Positions 15,777 through 23,591 of a DNA stretch of 42,287 nucleotides are shown here, in pieces. Within the stretch, counting starts at the first letter, position 1. Every line of letters starts with the position of its first letter. Both the position numbers and the translations under genes were made by a program. The notes under the pieces were generated by a model. The model had not been told where the DNA came from and did not search any database. It saw only the letters and a list, made by a program, of their open reading frames with translations. Source of the stretch: SIG440 sp045646865 (GTDB taxonomy: Bacteria > Bacillota > Clostridia > Monoglobales > Monoglobaceae); assembly GCA_045646865.1 (NCBI GenBank), contig JAZRLM010000022.1, forward strand, positions 1-42,287, given 5' to 3'.

Positions 15777-17021
15777 TTACCTTATTTGTCCGCATCCGCG
15801 GATAATGTATTTTGTTGTTGTCAGGGCTTTAAGTCCCATAGGTCCGCGTGCGTGAATCTTCTGGGTACTGATACCTATTTCCGCACCGAAACCAAACTCA
15901 AAGCCGTCTGTAAAGCGGGTTGACGCATTAACATAAACCGCCGCCGCATCAATTGCCTGCAAAAACTTTTGAGCATTTGCATCATCTGCTGTAACAATCG
16001 CTTCGGAATGTTTGCTTCCGTATCTGTTGATATGCGCGATTGCATCATCAACACAGTCCACAACCTTCACGCCGATTTTTAAATCAAGATACTCTGTACC
16101 CCAATCGTCCTCTGTTGCAGAGGTTGCATACGGGTAAATCGCACAAACCTCATTATCTCCCACAATCTCAACCGATTTTTCGGCAAGAGCTTTTAAAATA
16201 CGTGGCAAAAATTTCTTAGCCACAGCTTTGTGAACAAGCAGTTTTTCCTCGGCATTGCAAACCGAAGGGCGTGAAGTTTTGGCATTGATTATTATTTTCT
16301 CTGCCATATCCAAATCGGCACTTTCATCAACAAAAATGTGGCAGTTGCCGGTGCCCGTTTCAATGGCAGGAACGGTTGCATTTTCAACAACACTGCGGAT
16401 AAGACCTGCACCGCCACGGGGGATTATTACATCAAGATAATCGTTTAATTTCATAAGCGCAAGAGCACTGTCGCGGCTTGTATCCTCAACAAGATTTACG
16501 CAGTCTGCAGGCAGACCTGTCTCGGCAAGTGCCTGACGGATAACCAAGGTAATCGCCATACTTGATGCGTGAGCCTCCTTGCCACAGCGCAAAATACAGG
16601 CATTGCCCGACTTAATGCAAAGTGCCGCCGCATCTGCAGTAACATTGGGACGTGCCTCATAAATGATGCCCACAACCCCAAGGGGAACACGTACCTCGCC
16701 GATATTCAGTCCATTAGGGCGGTTAAACTCATTCACCGTCTCGCCAATGGGGTCAGGAAGCTTTGTAATCTGTCTTATCCCCTCCGCCATTGCGGCAATT
16801 CGTGCATCGTTCAGGGTAAGTCTGTCAATCAGTCCCTCGGAAATTCCATTTTTTCGAGCGGAATCTATATCCTTTTGATTTTCCTCAAGGATATATTCCG
16901 ATTTTTCCAAAAACGCCTCTGCAATTTTATTTAAAGCGTCATTTTTAATATCTTCGCCTATCGTGGCAAGCACCAGCGATGCCGCCTTTGCCGCCTGACC
17001 TTTTATTTTAAGTTCTTCCAA
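15777..17021 (-). CDS. proA: Gamma-glutamyl phosphate reductase
   Basis: The 414-residue length is standard for ProA, which reduces gamma-glutamyl phosphate with NADPH in proline synthesis. Visible motifs: EVRVPLGVVGIIYEARPNVT, the catalytic cysteine in RPSVCNAEEKLLVH, and the C-terminal DGFEFGFGAEIGISTQKIHA. The likely start is TTG at 17,021 (MEELKIKG) with GAGGTG seven bases before it. No proB is beside it. Repeat A ends 24 bases upstream of the start, so a promoter must lie in that repeat or further upstream. Confidence 0.95.
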   Translation of the reverse strand: MEELKIKGQAAKAASLVLATIGEDIKNDALNKIAEAFLEKSEYILEENQKDIDSARKNGISEGLIDRLTLNDARIAAMAEGIRQITKLPDPIGETVNEFNRPNGLNIGEVRVPLGVVGIIYEARPNVTADAAALCIKSGNACILRCGKEAHASSMAITLVIRQALAETGLPADCVNLVEDTSRDSALALMKLNDYLDVIIPRGGAGLIRSVVENATVPAIETGTGNCHIFVDESADLDMAEKIIINAKTSRPSVCNAEEKLLVHKAVAKKFLPRILKALAEKSVEIVGDNEVCAIYPYATSATEDDWGTEYLDLKIGVKVVDCVDDAIAHINRYGSKHSEAIVTADDANAQKFLQAIDAAAVYVNASTRFTDGFEFGFGAEIGISTQKIHARGPMGLKALTTTKYIIRGCGQIR

Positions 17022-17044
17022 CTTTGTTCACCTCGTAAAAGTTT

Positions 17045-17322
17045 TAAGCCGTGGGAAGTCGAACCCCATAAGCCTTAAACTTGATAAATTTGTACCTTTT
17101 CAACTTGTCGTCCTTGAAAGGCGCCAGCCTGTCTTCGTCCTCCGCATTGAAATTGCACTAAATTTCTCTGCGTTTAAGGTCTAAGAGTTTAAAAATAAGA
17201 AATTTCGATGAAAGACAAGGAAAAGTTTGCGAATAATACTGGCGTATATTCGCAGGGTTTTCCGCAGTATTTCGCGGAATTTGTATTTTTAAACCTTATG
17301 GGGTTCGACTCCCCACGGCTTA
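17045..17322. repeat. Repeat element, copy A (terminal inverted repeat family)
   Basis: A 278-bp intergenic element has 28-bp terminal inverted repeats starting TAAGCCGTGGG with one mismatch. Its core shares ordered blocks with copies B and C, such as AGGCGCCAGCCTGTCTTCGT, TCCTCCGC and GGTCTAAGAGTTTAA, plus GACAAGGAAAA before a nested hairpin (GCGAATA/TATTCGC). One end supplies the TAA stop of the LOG gene; the other lies 24 bases before the proA start. No transposase is encoded, so it resembles a MITE or structured RNA. Confidence 0.85.
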
Positions 17323-17898
17323 TCCTATGTGCTTCATTTCACGTATATCAACATCCGGATCGGTGTAATTTTCAATATAATCAAGCATAGCCGAAATATC
17401 GTCAAAGGTTTCATAAAGTCCCATTGACGCAGGCTTCATAAAATGAAGGTCGGCTGTACGCTGCATAAGCTCATTGATTATGTCATAATATCCCAGCGTG
17501 TTAAGAACAGCAATCGCCTTGGGATGGCGGTCAAGCTGTTTTAACGTAAGAATTTCAAAAAATTCCTCATAAGTGCCTATTCCGCCGGGGGTCATAATAA
17601 AGGCATCGGCACGGTCTTCCATAATCTGCTTGCGCTCGCGCATGGTTTCGGTATAGATAAACTCGGTGCACTTTTCGTAAAGCACTCCGTCCACCTTAAA
17701 GAATGACGGTGCAACACCCACAATCTTGCCGCCGCCACGGGTCATTCCACGGGCAACCGCCCCCATAAGACCGCAGGCACCGCCTCCATAAACCAACGAG
17801 TGTCCGCGCTTTGCCATTTCCTCGCCAAGAAGCTCGCCCGCCTCTATGTATCTTTTGTCAATTGCATCACTTGATGCGCCGTAAACACATATATTCAT
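17320..17898 (-). CDS. LOG-family protein (nucleoside monophosphate phosphoribohydrolase)
   Basis: The 192-residue protein matches the Lonely Guy family: N-terminal ICVYGASSDAIDKRYIEAGE, GHSLVYGGGACGLMGAVARG, the MRERKQIM helix and the signature TPGGIGTYEEFFE (PGGxGTxxE) with catalytic Arg and Glu. Members split 5'-monophosphates of adenine-type nucleosides into base and ribose 5-phosphate. GGAGGG precedes the ATG. The stop codon TAA is the first three bases of repeat A's terminal repeat, so the native C-terminus may have been altered slightly by the element. Confidence 0.92.
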   Translation of the reverse strand: MNICVYGASSDAIDKRYIEAGELLGEEMAKRGHSLVYGGGACGLMGAVARGMTRGGGKIVGVAPSFFKVDGVLYEKCTEFIYTETMRERKQIMEDRADAFIMTPGGIGTYEEFFEILTLKQLDRHPKAIAVLNTLGYYDIINELMQRTADLHFMKPASMGLYETFDDISAMLDYIENYTDPDVDIREMKHIG

Positions 17899-17958
17899 AC
17901 TTTTCCCTCCATCTGTTATAATATGTCAGTTCCCTGTGTCTTGTTACGCCGTCTATAG

Positions 17959-18609
17959 TTATTTTTCTACCGCCCTTGTATATTTTTCTGCAAGTTCGGT
18001 AATTGCGGCATAATCTTCGGCATCAATCAGCTTTTTGTTGACAATGGTTGCCCCGATTGCAAATCCGCATACTCCGGCATTTAAATACTCGGGGATGTTT
18101 TCTTCATTGATTCCGCCAACCGCCAAGATTTTTATGTGTGAAAGGGGAACCTTAACCACCTTTACATACTCAATGCCCATAGTTCTTATGGGGAATAATT
18201 TAACAAAATCCGCCCCGAATCTGTGAGCCGCCTGAATTTCACTGGGGGTAAGGGCACCGGGAATTGAAACCATACCAAGTTCGCGAGTCTTCTTTATAAC
18301 ATTCTCATAAGTATCGGGAGAAATTATAAACTGACCACCTGCTTTTTTTGTAAGTTCAACCTGCTTTTCGGTTATAACCGTTCCTGCACCGATAAACATT
18401 CTGCCTTCAAAATGTTCTGCAAGCATCTTTATATTTTCTGCAGTTACATCGTCAGGAGTGCTTCCGTCTGCGCTGTATGTGATTTCAAGCAAGCGTATGC
18501 CCCCTGCATACATTGCCTCGGCAAGGGGAATAAGTTTATCCTTTTCCACGCCTCTTGCTATAACAATCAGTTTTTTGTTTTTTACTGATTCAATTACCTG
18601 TTCTCTCAT
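17959..18609 (-). CDS. eda: KDPG/KHG aldolase (2-dehydro-3-deoxy-phosphogluconate aldolase)
   Basis: The 216-residue TIM-barrel protein is the standard size of Eda. The Schiff-base lysine is in ADFVKLFPIRTMG, the catalytic glutamate in RLLEITYSADGS, and the phosphate site in KILAVGGINEENIPEYLNAG and CGFAIGATIV. It cleaves KDPG to pyruvate and glyceraldehyde 3-phosphate. The ATG at 18,607-18,609 has GGAG at good spacing and is preferred over an upstream TTG. It is monocistronic here, without a sugar-acid kinase nearby; the left island's uronate gene fragments could once have fed it. Confidence 0.92.
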   Translation of the reverse strand: MREQVIESVKNKKLIVIARGVEKDKLIPLAEAMYAGGIRLLEITYSADGSTPDDVTAENIKMLAEHFEGRMFIGAGTVITEKQVELTKKAGGQFIISPDTYENVIKKTRELGMVSIPGALTPSEIQAAHRFGADFVKLFPIRTMGIEYVKVVKVPLSHIKILAVGGINEENIPEYLNAGVCGFAIGATIVNKKLIDAEDYAAITELAEKYTRAVEK

Positions 18610-18701
18610 TTGTATCTCCTGCTTCAATATTATATTTGCACTTCTTGGATTTTATATTTAAATTATATAAAGACTGCATAATTTAGATGCCACTGTTTGA
18701 G

Positions 18702-18912
18702 GCGATATACTCGCTCACGCTCGTGCGATATATTCTCATTCTATTCAATTGCGATATAACTTCGCTTTGCTCCGTTGCGATATGATATAAATTCCTTATC
18801 TCGTCCCGAAGGGACATATCGCATTACGAAGTAATATATCGCACCGCAAGGTATATCGCAAATCCCGTAAGGAATTTATATCGCTGAGTTTAATCGTTTT
18901 ACGATTAAACTC
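18702..18912. repeat. Symmetric GCGATAT array with terminal hairpin
   Basis: Four GCGATAT(A) units (18,702; 18,725; 18,751; 18,777) are followed by four inverted (T)ATATCGC units (18,816; 18,835; 18,852; 18,877), making a cruciform-like array. Spacers such as CTCGCTCACGCTCGTGC and CGTCCCGAAGGGAC form small hairpins. A further perfect hairpin (GAGTTTAATCG with CGATTAAACTC) lies at 18,886-18,912. The array ends 30 bases before the promoter of the next gene. Confidence 0.85.
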
Positions 18913-18941
18913 ATTATATCACATTCTTAAAAAAAAATCAA

Positions 18942-18970
18942 TTGACTATTCGACATAAATAGTGTATAAT
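18942..18970 (+). promoter_or_regulatory. Sigma-A promoter of the 18,992-21,243 operon
   Basis: TTGACT (18,942-18,947) and TATAAT (18,965-18,970) are separated by 17 bases. The predicted start near 18,977 excludes the ATG at 18,962. Confidence 0.85.
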
Positions 18971-18991
18971 TTTTTGAGGAGGCGTAAAAAA

Positions 18992-20296
18992 ATGGCAAAT
19001 GACAACATTTATTCCAATTTTGGCATCTGCGACGAGGTTTTTGACTTTGGCGAAAAAATAATAAACAGCCTGCGTGGCAGATTTCAGGATATAGACGAAA
19101 CAGCAGAATATAATCAGCTTAAAGTGATTTCAGCCATGCAGAAAAACCGTGTTGATGCGGCGTGCTTTAACGAATCAACGGGCTATGGCTACGATGATGT
19201 CGGCCGTGACACCTTGGAGCGGGTTTATGCAGACTGCTTTAACTGTGAGGACGCACTTGTGCGCCCTCAAATTACCTGCGGAACTCACGCCCTAGCCCTT
19301 GCTCTAAGCGCAAATCTGCGCCCCGGCGACGAGCTTTTGTCACCTGTGGGCAAACCCTATGATACATTGGAAGGTGTTATCGGCATCCGCCCTACAACAG
19401 GGTCACTTGCAGAATACGGCGTTACCTACCGTCAGGTTGATTTGCTCCCCGACGGCGGATTTGACTGGGAAGGTATCAAAAACGCAATAAACGAAAAAAC
19501 ACGCCTTGTTACAATCCAGAGGTCAAAGGGATACCAGACCAGAAAGACCTTTTCGGTTGAAGAAATTGCAGAAATAATTAAATTTGTTAAAAATATAAAA
19601 CCTGATGTTCTTTGTATGGTGGACAACTGCTACGGAGAATTCGTCGAAAGGACTGAGCCTCCAGACTTTGGCGCTGATATGATTGTTGGCTCGCTTATCA
19701 AGAACCTTGGCGGCGGACTTGCCCCCTCGGGCGGTTATATTTGCGGAACACGCGAGTGCGTTGAGCGTTGCGGCTACCGACTTACCGCACCCGGTCTTGG
19801 CAAAGAAGTCGGCACCAATATGGGTATGATGAGACAGTTCTATCAGGGGCTTTTTATGGCTCCCACAGTTGTTGCAGGTGCTCTTAAAGGAGCAATCTTT
19901 GCGGCAAATATTTACGAGAGATTGGGTTTTAGGGTTGTTCCCAACGGAACAGAATCAAGACACGATATAATTCAGGCAGTTGAGCTTGGCACCCCCGAGG
20001 GCGTTATCGCCTTTTGCGAGGGTATTCAGGCGGCGGCTCCCGTTGACAGCTATGTGACCCCTGTACCGGGCGATATGCCGGGCTACGAATCACAGGTTAT
20101 TATGGCGGCAGGGGCATTTGTTCAGGGCTCGTCAATCGAGCTTAGTGCTGACGCACCCCTGAGAGAGCCTTTTGCGGTTTATTTTCAGGGTGGAATCACC
20201 TGGTATCACGCAAAGCTTGGAATATTGATGTCTGTTCAGAAAATGGTTGACGCCAATCTCCTTGACATTGAAAAAATCAAATCTTTGGAGGTTTAA
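18992..20296 (+). CDS. Aluminium-resistance-family PLP lyase (methionine gamma-lyase-like, YnbB type)
   Basis: The 434-residue PLP enzyme fits the Alum_res family related to cystathionine/methionine lyases: FNESTGYGYDDVGRDTLERV, RPQITCGTHALALALSANLR, MVDNCYGEFVERTEPPDFGA and the PLP lysine in GSLIKNLGGGLAPSGGYICG. The ATG at 18,992 has GAGGAGG before it. Known members lie near glnA/hfq and are thought to act on sulfur amino acids; the true substrate is not settled. It is followed after five bases by a DMT-family transporter, so the two are an operon and may handle the same or related compound. Confidence 0.88.
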   Translation: MANDNIYSNFGICDEVFDFGEKIINSLRGRFQDIDETAEYNQLKVISAMQKNRVDAACFNESTGYGYDDVGRDTLERVYADCFNCEDALVRPQITCGTHALALALSANLRPGDELLSPVGKPYDTLEGVIGIRPTTGSLAEYGVTYRQVDLLPDGGFDWEGIKNAINEKTRLVTIQRSKGYQTRKTFSVEEIAEIIKFVKNIKPDVLCMVDNCYGEFVERTEPPDFGADMIVGSLIKNLGGGLAPSGGYICGTRECVERCGYRLTAPGLGKEVGTNMGMMRQFYQGLFMAPTVVAGALKGAIFAANIYERLGFRVVPNGTESRHDIIQAVELGTPEGVIAFCEGIQAAAPVDSYVTPVPGDMPGYESQVIMAAGAFVQGSSIELSADAPLREPFAVYFQGGITWYHAKLGILMSVQKMVDANLLDIEKIKSLEV

Positions 20297-20301
20297 ACAT
20301 T

Positions 20302-21243
20302 ATGTGGTTAGTTTTAGCAATTATAGCAATGCTCTGTTGGAGTGGTTCAGACTTTTTCAGCAAGCTGGGTTCAAAACCCTCGGATAAATACAGTCATTGG
20401 AAGATGGTTATTGCCGTAGGCCTGGTTATGGGTGTTCACGCACTATTCGAGATTATCGGTGGCACTACCATCACATTTCAGGATATAATTTACTATTTGC
20501 CCGCATCGGCAATGTACATACTTTCAATGATATTCGGTTATGTTTCACTCAGATACATTGAGCTTTCGGTTTCATCACCCATCTGCAATTCATCAGGTGC
20601 GGTTGCGGCAATTCTGTGCTGGCTTGTTCTTGGTCAGACGGTAGACAGCCTTTCAACAGTCGGTATAGTAATCGTGTCATTGGGTGTTATCTTCCTTGGA
20701 ATTGCAGAATACACCGAGGATGATGCGGCAAAAGCTGCACGTCAGTTAAAGGCAAACAGAAAGTATTCAAAGAGTGTTCTTGCAATACTTCTGCCCGTTC
20801 TTTACTGCATAATCGACGCATTGGGAACATTCTTTGACGCAGTAATCCTTGAAGAAGGCAACACATTTATGACAAGTGTGTTCCATTATATGGACGAGGA
20901 TGTTGCAAATGTTGCATATGAGCTGACATTCCTGTTTATGGGCGTTGTTGCGGCAATTTATGTATTTGTAATCAAAAAGCAAAAACTGTTAAACTGGAAA
21001 GACGAAGCTCCCAAGGGAATCGGCGCAATCTGCGAAACAGCAGGTCAGTTTGCATACATCTTTGCACTTTCGGCAAACCCCGTTGGTGCGGCACCTGTTA
21101 TCTGTGCTTATTGTGTTGTTTCAGCCGTATGGAGTTCAATCTTCCTTAAAGAACGACTTTCATGGAAGCATTATGCAGCACTTATCGCCGTTTTCGCAGG
21201 TATTATTATAATGGGCGTAGCCGAAGGACTTGCCGAAATGTAA
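20302..21243 (+). CDS. EamA/DMT-superfamily membrane transporter
   Basis: The 313-residue protein has about ten hydrophobic helices arranged as two similar halves, each with an EamA-like pattern (MLCWSGSDFFSKLGSK; AICETAGQFAYIFALSANPV; APVICAYCVVSAVWSSIFLK and the final KERLSWKHYAALIAVFAGII). A charged cytosolic loop with EDDAAKAARQLKANRKYSKS splits the halves. DMT transporters export or import small metabolites such as amino acids. It is cotranscribed with the PLP lyase, and a terminator follows at 21,274. Confidence 0.88.
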   Translation: MWLVLAIIAMLCWSGSDFFSKLGSKPSDKYSHWKMVIAVGLVMGVHALFEIIGGTTITFQDIIYYLPASAMYILSMIFGYVSLRYIELSVSSPICNSSGAVAAILCWLVLGQTVDSLSTVGIVIVSLGVIFLGIAEYTEDDAAKAARQLKANRKYSKSVLAILLPVLYCIIDALGTFFDAVILEEGNTFMTSVFHYMDEDVANVAYELTFLFMGVVAAIYVFVIKKQKLLNWKDEAPKGIGAICETAGQFAYIFALSANPVGAAPVICAYCVVSAVWSSIFLKERLSWKHYAALIAVFAGIIIMGVAEGLAEM

Positions 21244-21273
21244 GGCTGTTAAAATTGGCTGTAAAAAAGCATT

Positions 21274-21308
21274 AAAACACCGTTGGGTTATCCCAACGGT
21301 GTTTTTTG
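21274..21308 (+). terminator. Rho-independent terminator
   Basis: A 14-bp perfect stem (AAAACACCGTTGGG with CCCAACGGTGTTTT) has a four-base loop and a T-run. It probably also ends hslO transcription arriving from the other strand. Confidence 0.9.
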
Positions 21309-21321
21309 TTTGTTTAAAAAT

Positions 21322-22206
21322 CTAATGTTTCGCCTTATTCAACATATCCTCAAGCTCTGCCTTATTATAAGTATAACCCTTGTTGCAGAACTGGCACACA
21401 ATCTCTGCCTCGCCCTGCTCGTTAATAATGTCCTGAATTTCCTTTTTGCCAAGGCTGATAATGGCACGCCTCATTCTCTCGTCGCAGCAATCACAGCGAT
21501 ATGCGACTTCCTTTTCTTCAAGAATTTCAATTTCAAAATCCTTCATCACTCTGCGGATAAGCGCCTCGTTTGACAGGCCTTCCTCCAGCATTGCGGTAAC
21601 ACTTGAAAGCTCCTCTGCCGCCTTTTCAAACTTTTTAAGGTTAAATTCGTCGCAGTCGGGCATAATCTGTACAATAAAACCGCCCGCCTGCTTGACAGAA
21701 TAATCTCTGTCTACCAAAACGCCCAGAGCCACAAGGCTTGGAATCTGTTCGGACTGTGCAAAATAAAAGGCAAGGTCGTCACCAATTTCGCCCGTCTGAA
21801 TGGGCACCTGTCCAACATACGGTTCACGCATATTCATATCCTTTACAACACTCAAATATCCCTCTCTGCCAATAGCTCCGCCAACATCCAGTTTGCCGAA
21901 AGCATTAAGGGGCAGCTCGGCTGTGGGATTTTCGATATAACCCTTAACATCGCCCTCGGAGCTTGCAACGGCAATAACTCTGCCCAAAGGTCCGTCGCCC
22001 TTCATCTGCAGTGTCAGGGAGGTTTTTTCGTCCTTGAGCATAGCACCCATAAGGGTTGCCCCCGTCAGCAGTCTGCCAAGTGCCGCAGTTCCCGTTGGCA
22101 TAGTGCTGTGGAAGTCTTTTGCCGCCTGAACAATGTTTTTTGAATTTACTGCATATATTCTTATAAGTTTATTTTTTGTAACCGCAATGGTCAGCTTGTC
22201 TGACAT
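21322..22206 (-). CDS. hslO: Redox-regulated holdase chaperone Hsp33
   Basis: The 294-residue protein has the full Hsp33 length. The N-terminal part reads VTKNKLIRIYAVNSKNIVQA; the central part includes LTLQMKGDGPLGRVIAVASS and GYLSVVKDMNMREPYVGQVP. The redox switch is the C-terminal zinc site with CDCCDERM and CQFCNKGY (CxCC and CxxC). Oxidation releases zinc and activates chaperone binding to unfolding proteins. AAAGGAAA precedes the ATG. The gene lies downstream of the cold-shock gene, with a hairpin between. Confidence 0.95.
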   Translation of the reverse strand: MSDKLTIAVTKNKLIRIYAVNSKNIVQAAKDFHSTMPTGTAALGRLLTGATLMGAMLKDEKTSLTLQMKGDGPLGRVIAVASSEGDVKGYIENPTAELPLNAFGKLDVGGAIGREGYLSVVKDMNMREPYVGQVPIQTGEIGDDLAFYFAQSEQIPSLVALGVLVDRDYSVKQAGGFIVQIMPDCDEFNLKKFEKAAEELSSVTAMLEEGLSNEALIRRVMKDFEIEILEEKEVAYRCDCCDERMRRAIISLGKKEIQDIINEQGEAEIVCQFCNKGYTYNKAELEDMLNKAKH

Positions 22207-22234
22207 AATTTTTGTTTCCTTTCCATTAAAGCAG

Positions 22235-22266
22235 AAAATCGGCTCACAAGAGCCGATTTGTTTTGT
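22235..22266 (-). terminator. Hairpin between the cold-shock gene and hslO
   Basis: AAATCGGCT pairs with AGCCGATTT around a six-base loop. On the minus strand the tail is TTTTCTGCTTT; on the plus strand it is GTTTTGTTT. It probably ends the cold-shock transcript. Confidence 0.7.
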
Positions 22267-22286
22267 TTATCGTATATAATCAAGAA

Positions 22287-22487
22287 CTATACGCGGGTAA
22301 CGTTTGCCGCCTGCGGTCCTTTAGCTCCTTCTACAACTTCAAATTCAACTTCTGCGCCTTCTTCCAAGGTCTTGTAGCCGTCCATGGCAATTGCTGAAAA
22401 ATGAACAAATACGTCTGTTCCTTCTTCTGTTTCGATAAAGCCGAAGCCCTTTTCAGCATTGAACCATTTTACTTTGCCTTTTTGCAT
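22287..22487 (-). CDS. Cold-shock protein
   Basis: The 66-residue OB-fold protein begins MQKGKVKWFNAEKGFGFIET and has RNP1 (KGFGFI) and RNP2 (VFVHF) RNA-binding motifs and the ending GPQAANVTRV. It binds single-stranded RNA and melts structure. The ATG at 22,485-22,487 with GGAGGAAC before it is the true start; an upstream in-frame extension runs into repeat B and is not expected. Repeat B begins only 23 bases upstream, so the 5' leader or promoter would include it. Confidence 0.95.
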   Translation of the reverse strand: MQKGKVKWFNAEKGFGFIETEEGTDVFVHFSAIAMDGYKTLEEGAEVEFEVVEGAKGPQAANVTRV

Positions 22488-22509
22488 AAAACTGTTCCTC
22501 CAATTTCTA

Positions 22510-22780
22510 GCCTGACAGCAATTATCCAAACCTGCCTAAAACGATGTAATTTCGGTATATTTAGGTTTGTCGTCTTTGACAGGCGTCAGCCTGCCTGCAT
22601 CCTCCGCACCAAAATCTCCTCAAAATTCCACTCTTTTTAGGTCGAAGAATTTTAAGAGCGCTGATTTTTGTCTGAACAAGGCAAAAACGGAGCTAATCCT
22701 TTGTGGATTAGCGAGTATTTTAACACAGTTCGGGCGTAAATCAGCCACTTAAAATCAGGTTTGCATAAATACTGTCTGGC
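22510..22780. repeat. Repeat element, copy B
   Basis: The 271-bp copy is about 88-90% identical to copy C and shares ordered blocks with copy A. Imperfect terminal repeats of 25 bp start GCCTGACAGCAATTAT and end ATACTGTCTGGC. A nested hairpin (GCTAATCC/GGATTAGC) occupies the position of the different hairpin in copy A. A 61-codon frame inside is not favoured because changes between B and C are as often amino-acid-changing as silent. Confidence 0.9.
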
Positions 22781-22834
22781 TTAATCAACTCTCTGTTGTC
22801 CACCGCATAAGTATATCATTATTCCCATTTTATG

Positions 22835-23578
22835 TCAATATATTTTTTTTGAAACTACGAAAAAAATTCTCTCGTCGCCGTCTGTTGCTGTCGCAAATTC
22901 AAAGGGTTTGTAAATTCCTGTCACCTCAAGGTCTGCCGACTTAACTGCATCGGAAATTTCCGTCACAGAATATGCCCGCTCCTGCTGGAATTCATCAAAT
23001 CTTATGTAACTTTCATCCTCGTCCTCGCAGAAGAATGTAAGAGCAAAATCGCAAATATTCGTTTCTTCGCAAAACTCACTTTGCCACACATAAAATATTC
23101 CCTGCTCGTCATTGACAAAGGTATTGCCCCCTAAAACATTTTTCAGCTTGTGAACACTGTTTATATCAAAAATGAACACCCCACCGGGGTTAAGATAATT
23201 ATTTACAAGCCGGAAAAGTTGTTTTAAATCATCATAATCAGTAATATAATTCACTCCGTCAAGGGCGCAAACAATGGCATCAACCGTGCCAAAAAGCTCC
23301 ATTTCGCACATATCCTGACAAAGAAACAGTATCTCGCGGTTTTCTTCATACGCCTTGTCCCTTGCAATATTCAGCATTTCAACCGACATATCAAGACCAA
23401 TCATATCATAGCCCCGCTCCGCCATAGGAAGGGTAATATTTCCCGTTCCGCAGGCAAGGTCAAGGACAAGCTCAGGCTTCTTTCCAAGCCGCTTAAAAAT
23501 CTCTTCATAAAAGTCTACAAATTTGTTGTAGTCCGCATCCTGAAGCTTATCATAAACCTGTGCAAAATCGTTGTACAT
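22835..23578 (-). CDS. Class I SAM-dependent methyltransferase
   Basis: The 247-residue protein begins MYNDFAQVYDKL as in many YqeM/Methyltransf_25-type enzymes. Motif I is VLDLACGTGNITLPMAERG (SAM binding), motif II MIGLDMSVEMLNIARDKA, followed by LFLCQDMCEMELFGTVDAIV and ALDGVNYITDYDDLKQLFRL. The target is unknown. AGGTGG precedes the ATG and the start is 13 bases from the pcrA stop, so it is cotranscribed with pcrA. Confidence 0.9.
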   Translation of the reverse strand: MYNDFAQVYDKLQDADYNKFVDFYEEIFKRLGKKPELVLDLACGTGNITLPMAERGYDMIGLDMSVEMLNIARDKAYEENREILFLCQDMCEMELFGTVDAIVCALDGVNYITDYDDLKQLFRLVNNYLNPGGVFIFDINSVHKLKNVLGGNTFVNDEQGIFYVWQSEFCEETNICDFALTFFCEDEDESYIRFDEFQQERAYSVTEISDAVKSADLEVTGIYKPFEFATATDGDERIFFVVSKKIY

Positions 23579-23591
23579 AAGGTATCACCAC

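Noticed and set aside
18702..18884. CRISPR array
   Set aside because: The units are only 7-8 bases, half are inverted and spacers are not uniform; no cas gene is near.
18962..18991. Earlier start for the aluminium-resistance-family gene
   Set aside because: This ATG lies across the -10 box of the promoter and would not be in the transcript.
22567..22752. A 61-codon frame conserved between repeat copies B and C (also 31,418-31,603)
   Set aside because: Between B and C about five changes alter residues and four are silent, so there is no sign of protein selection; the start is a TTG without ribosome site, and copy A lacks the frame.
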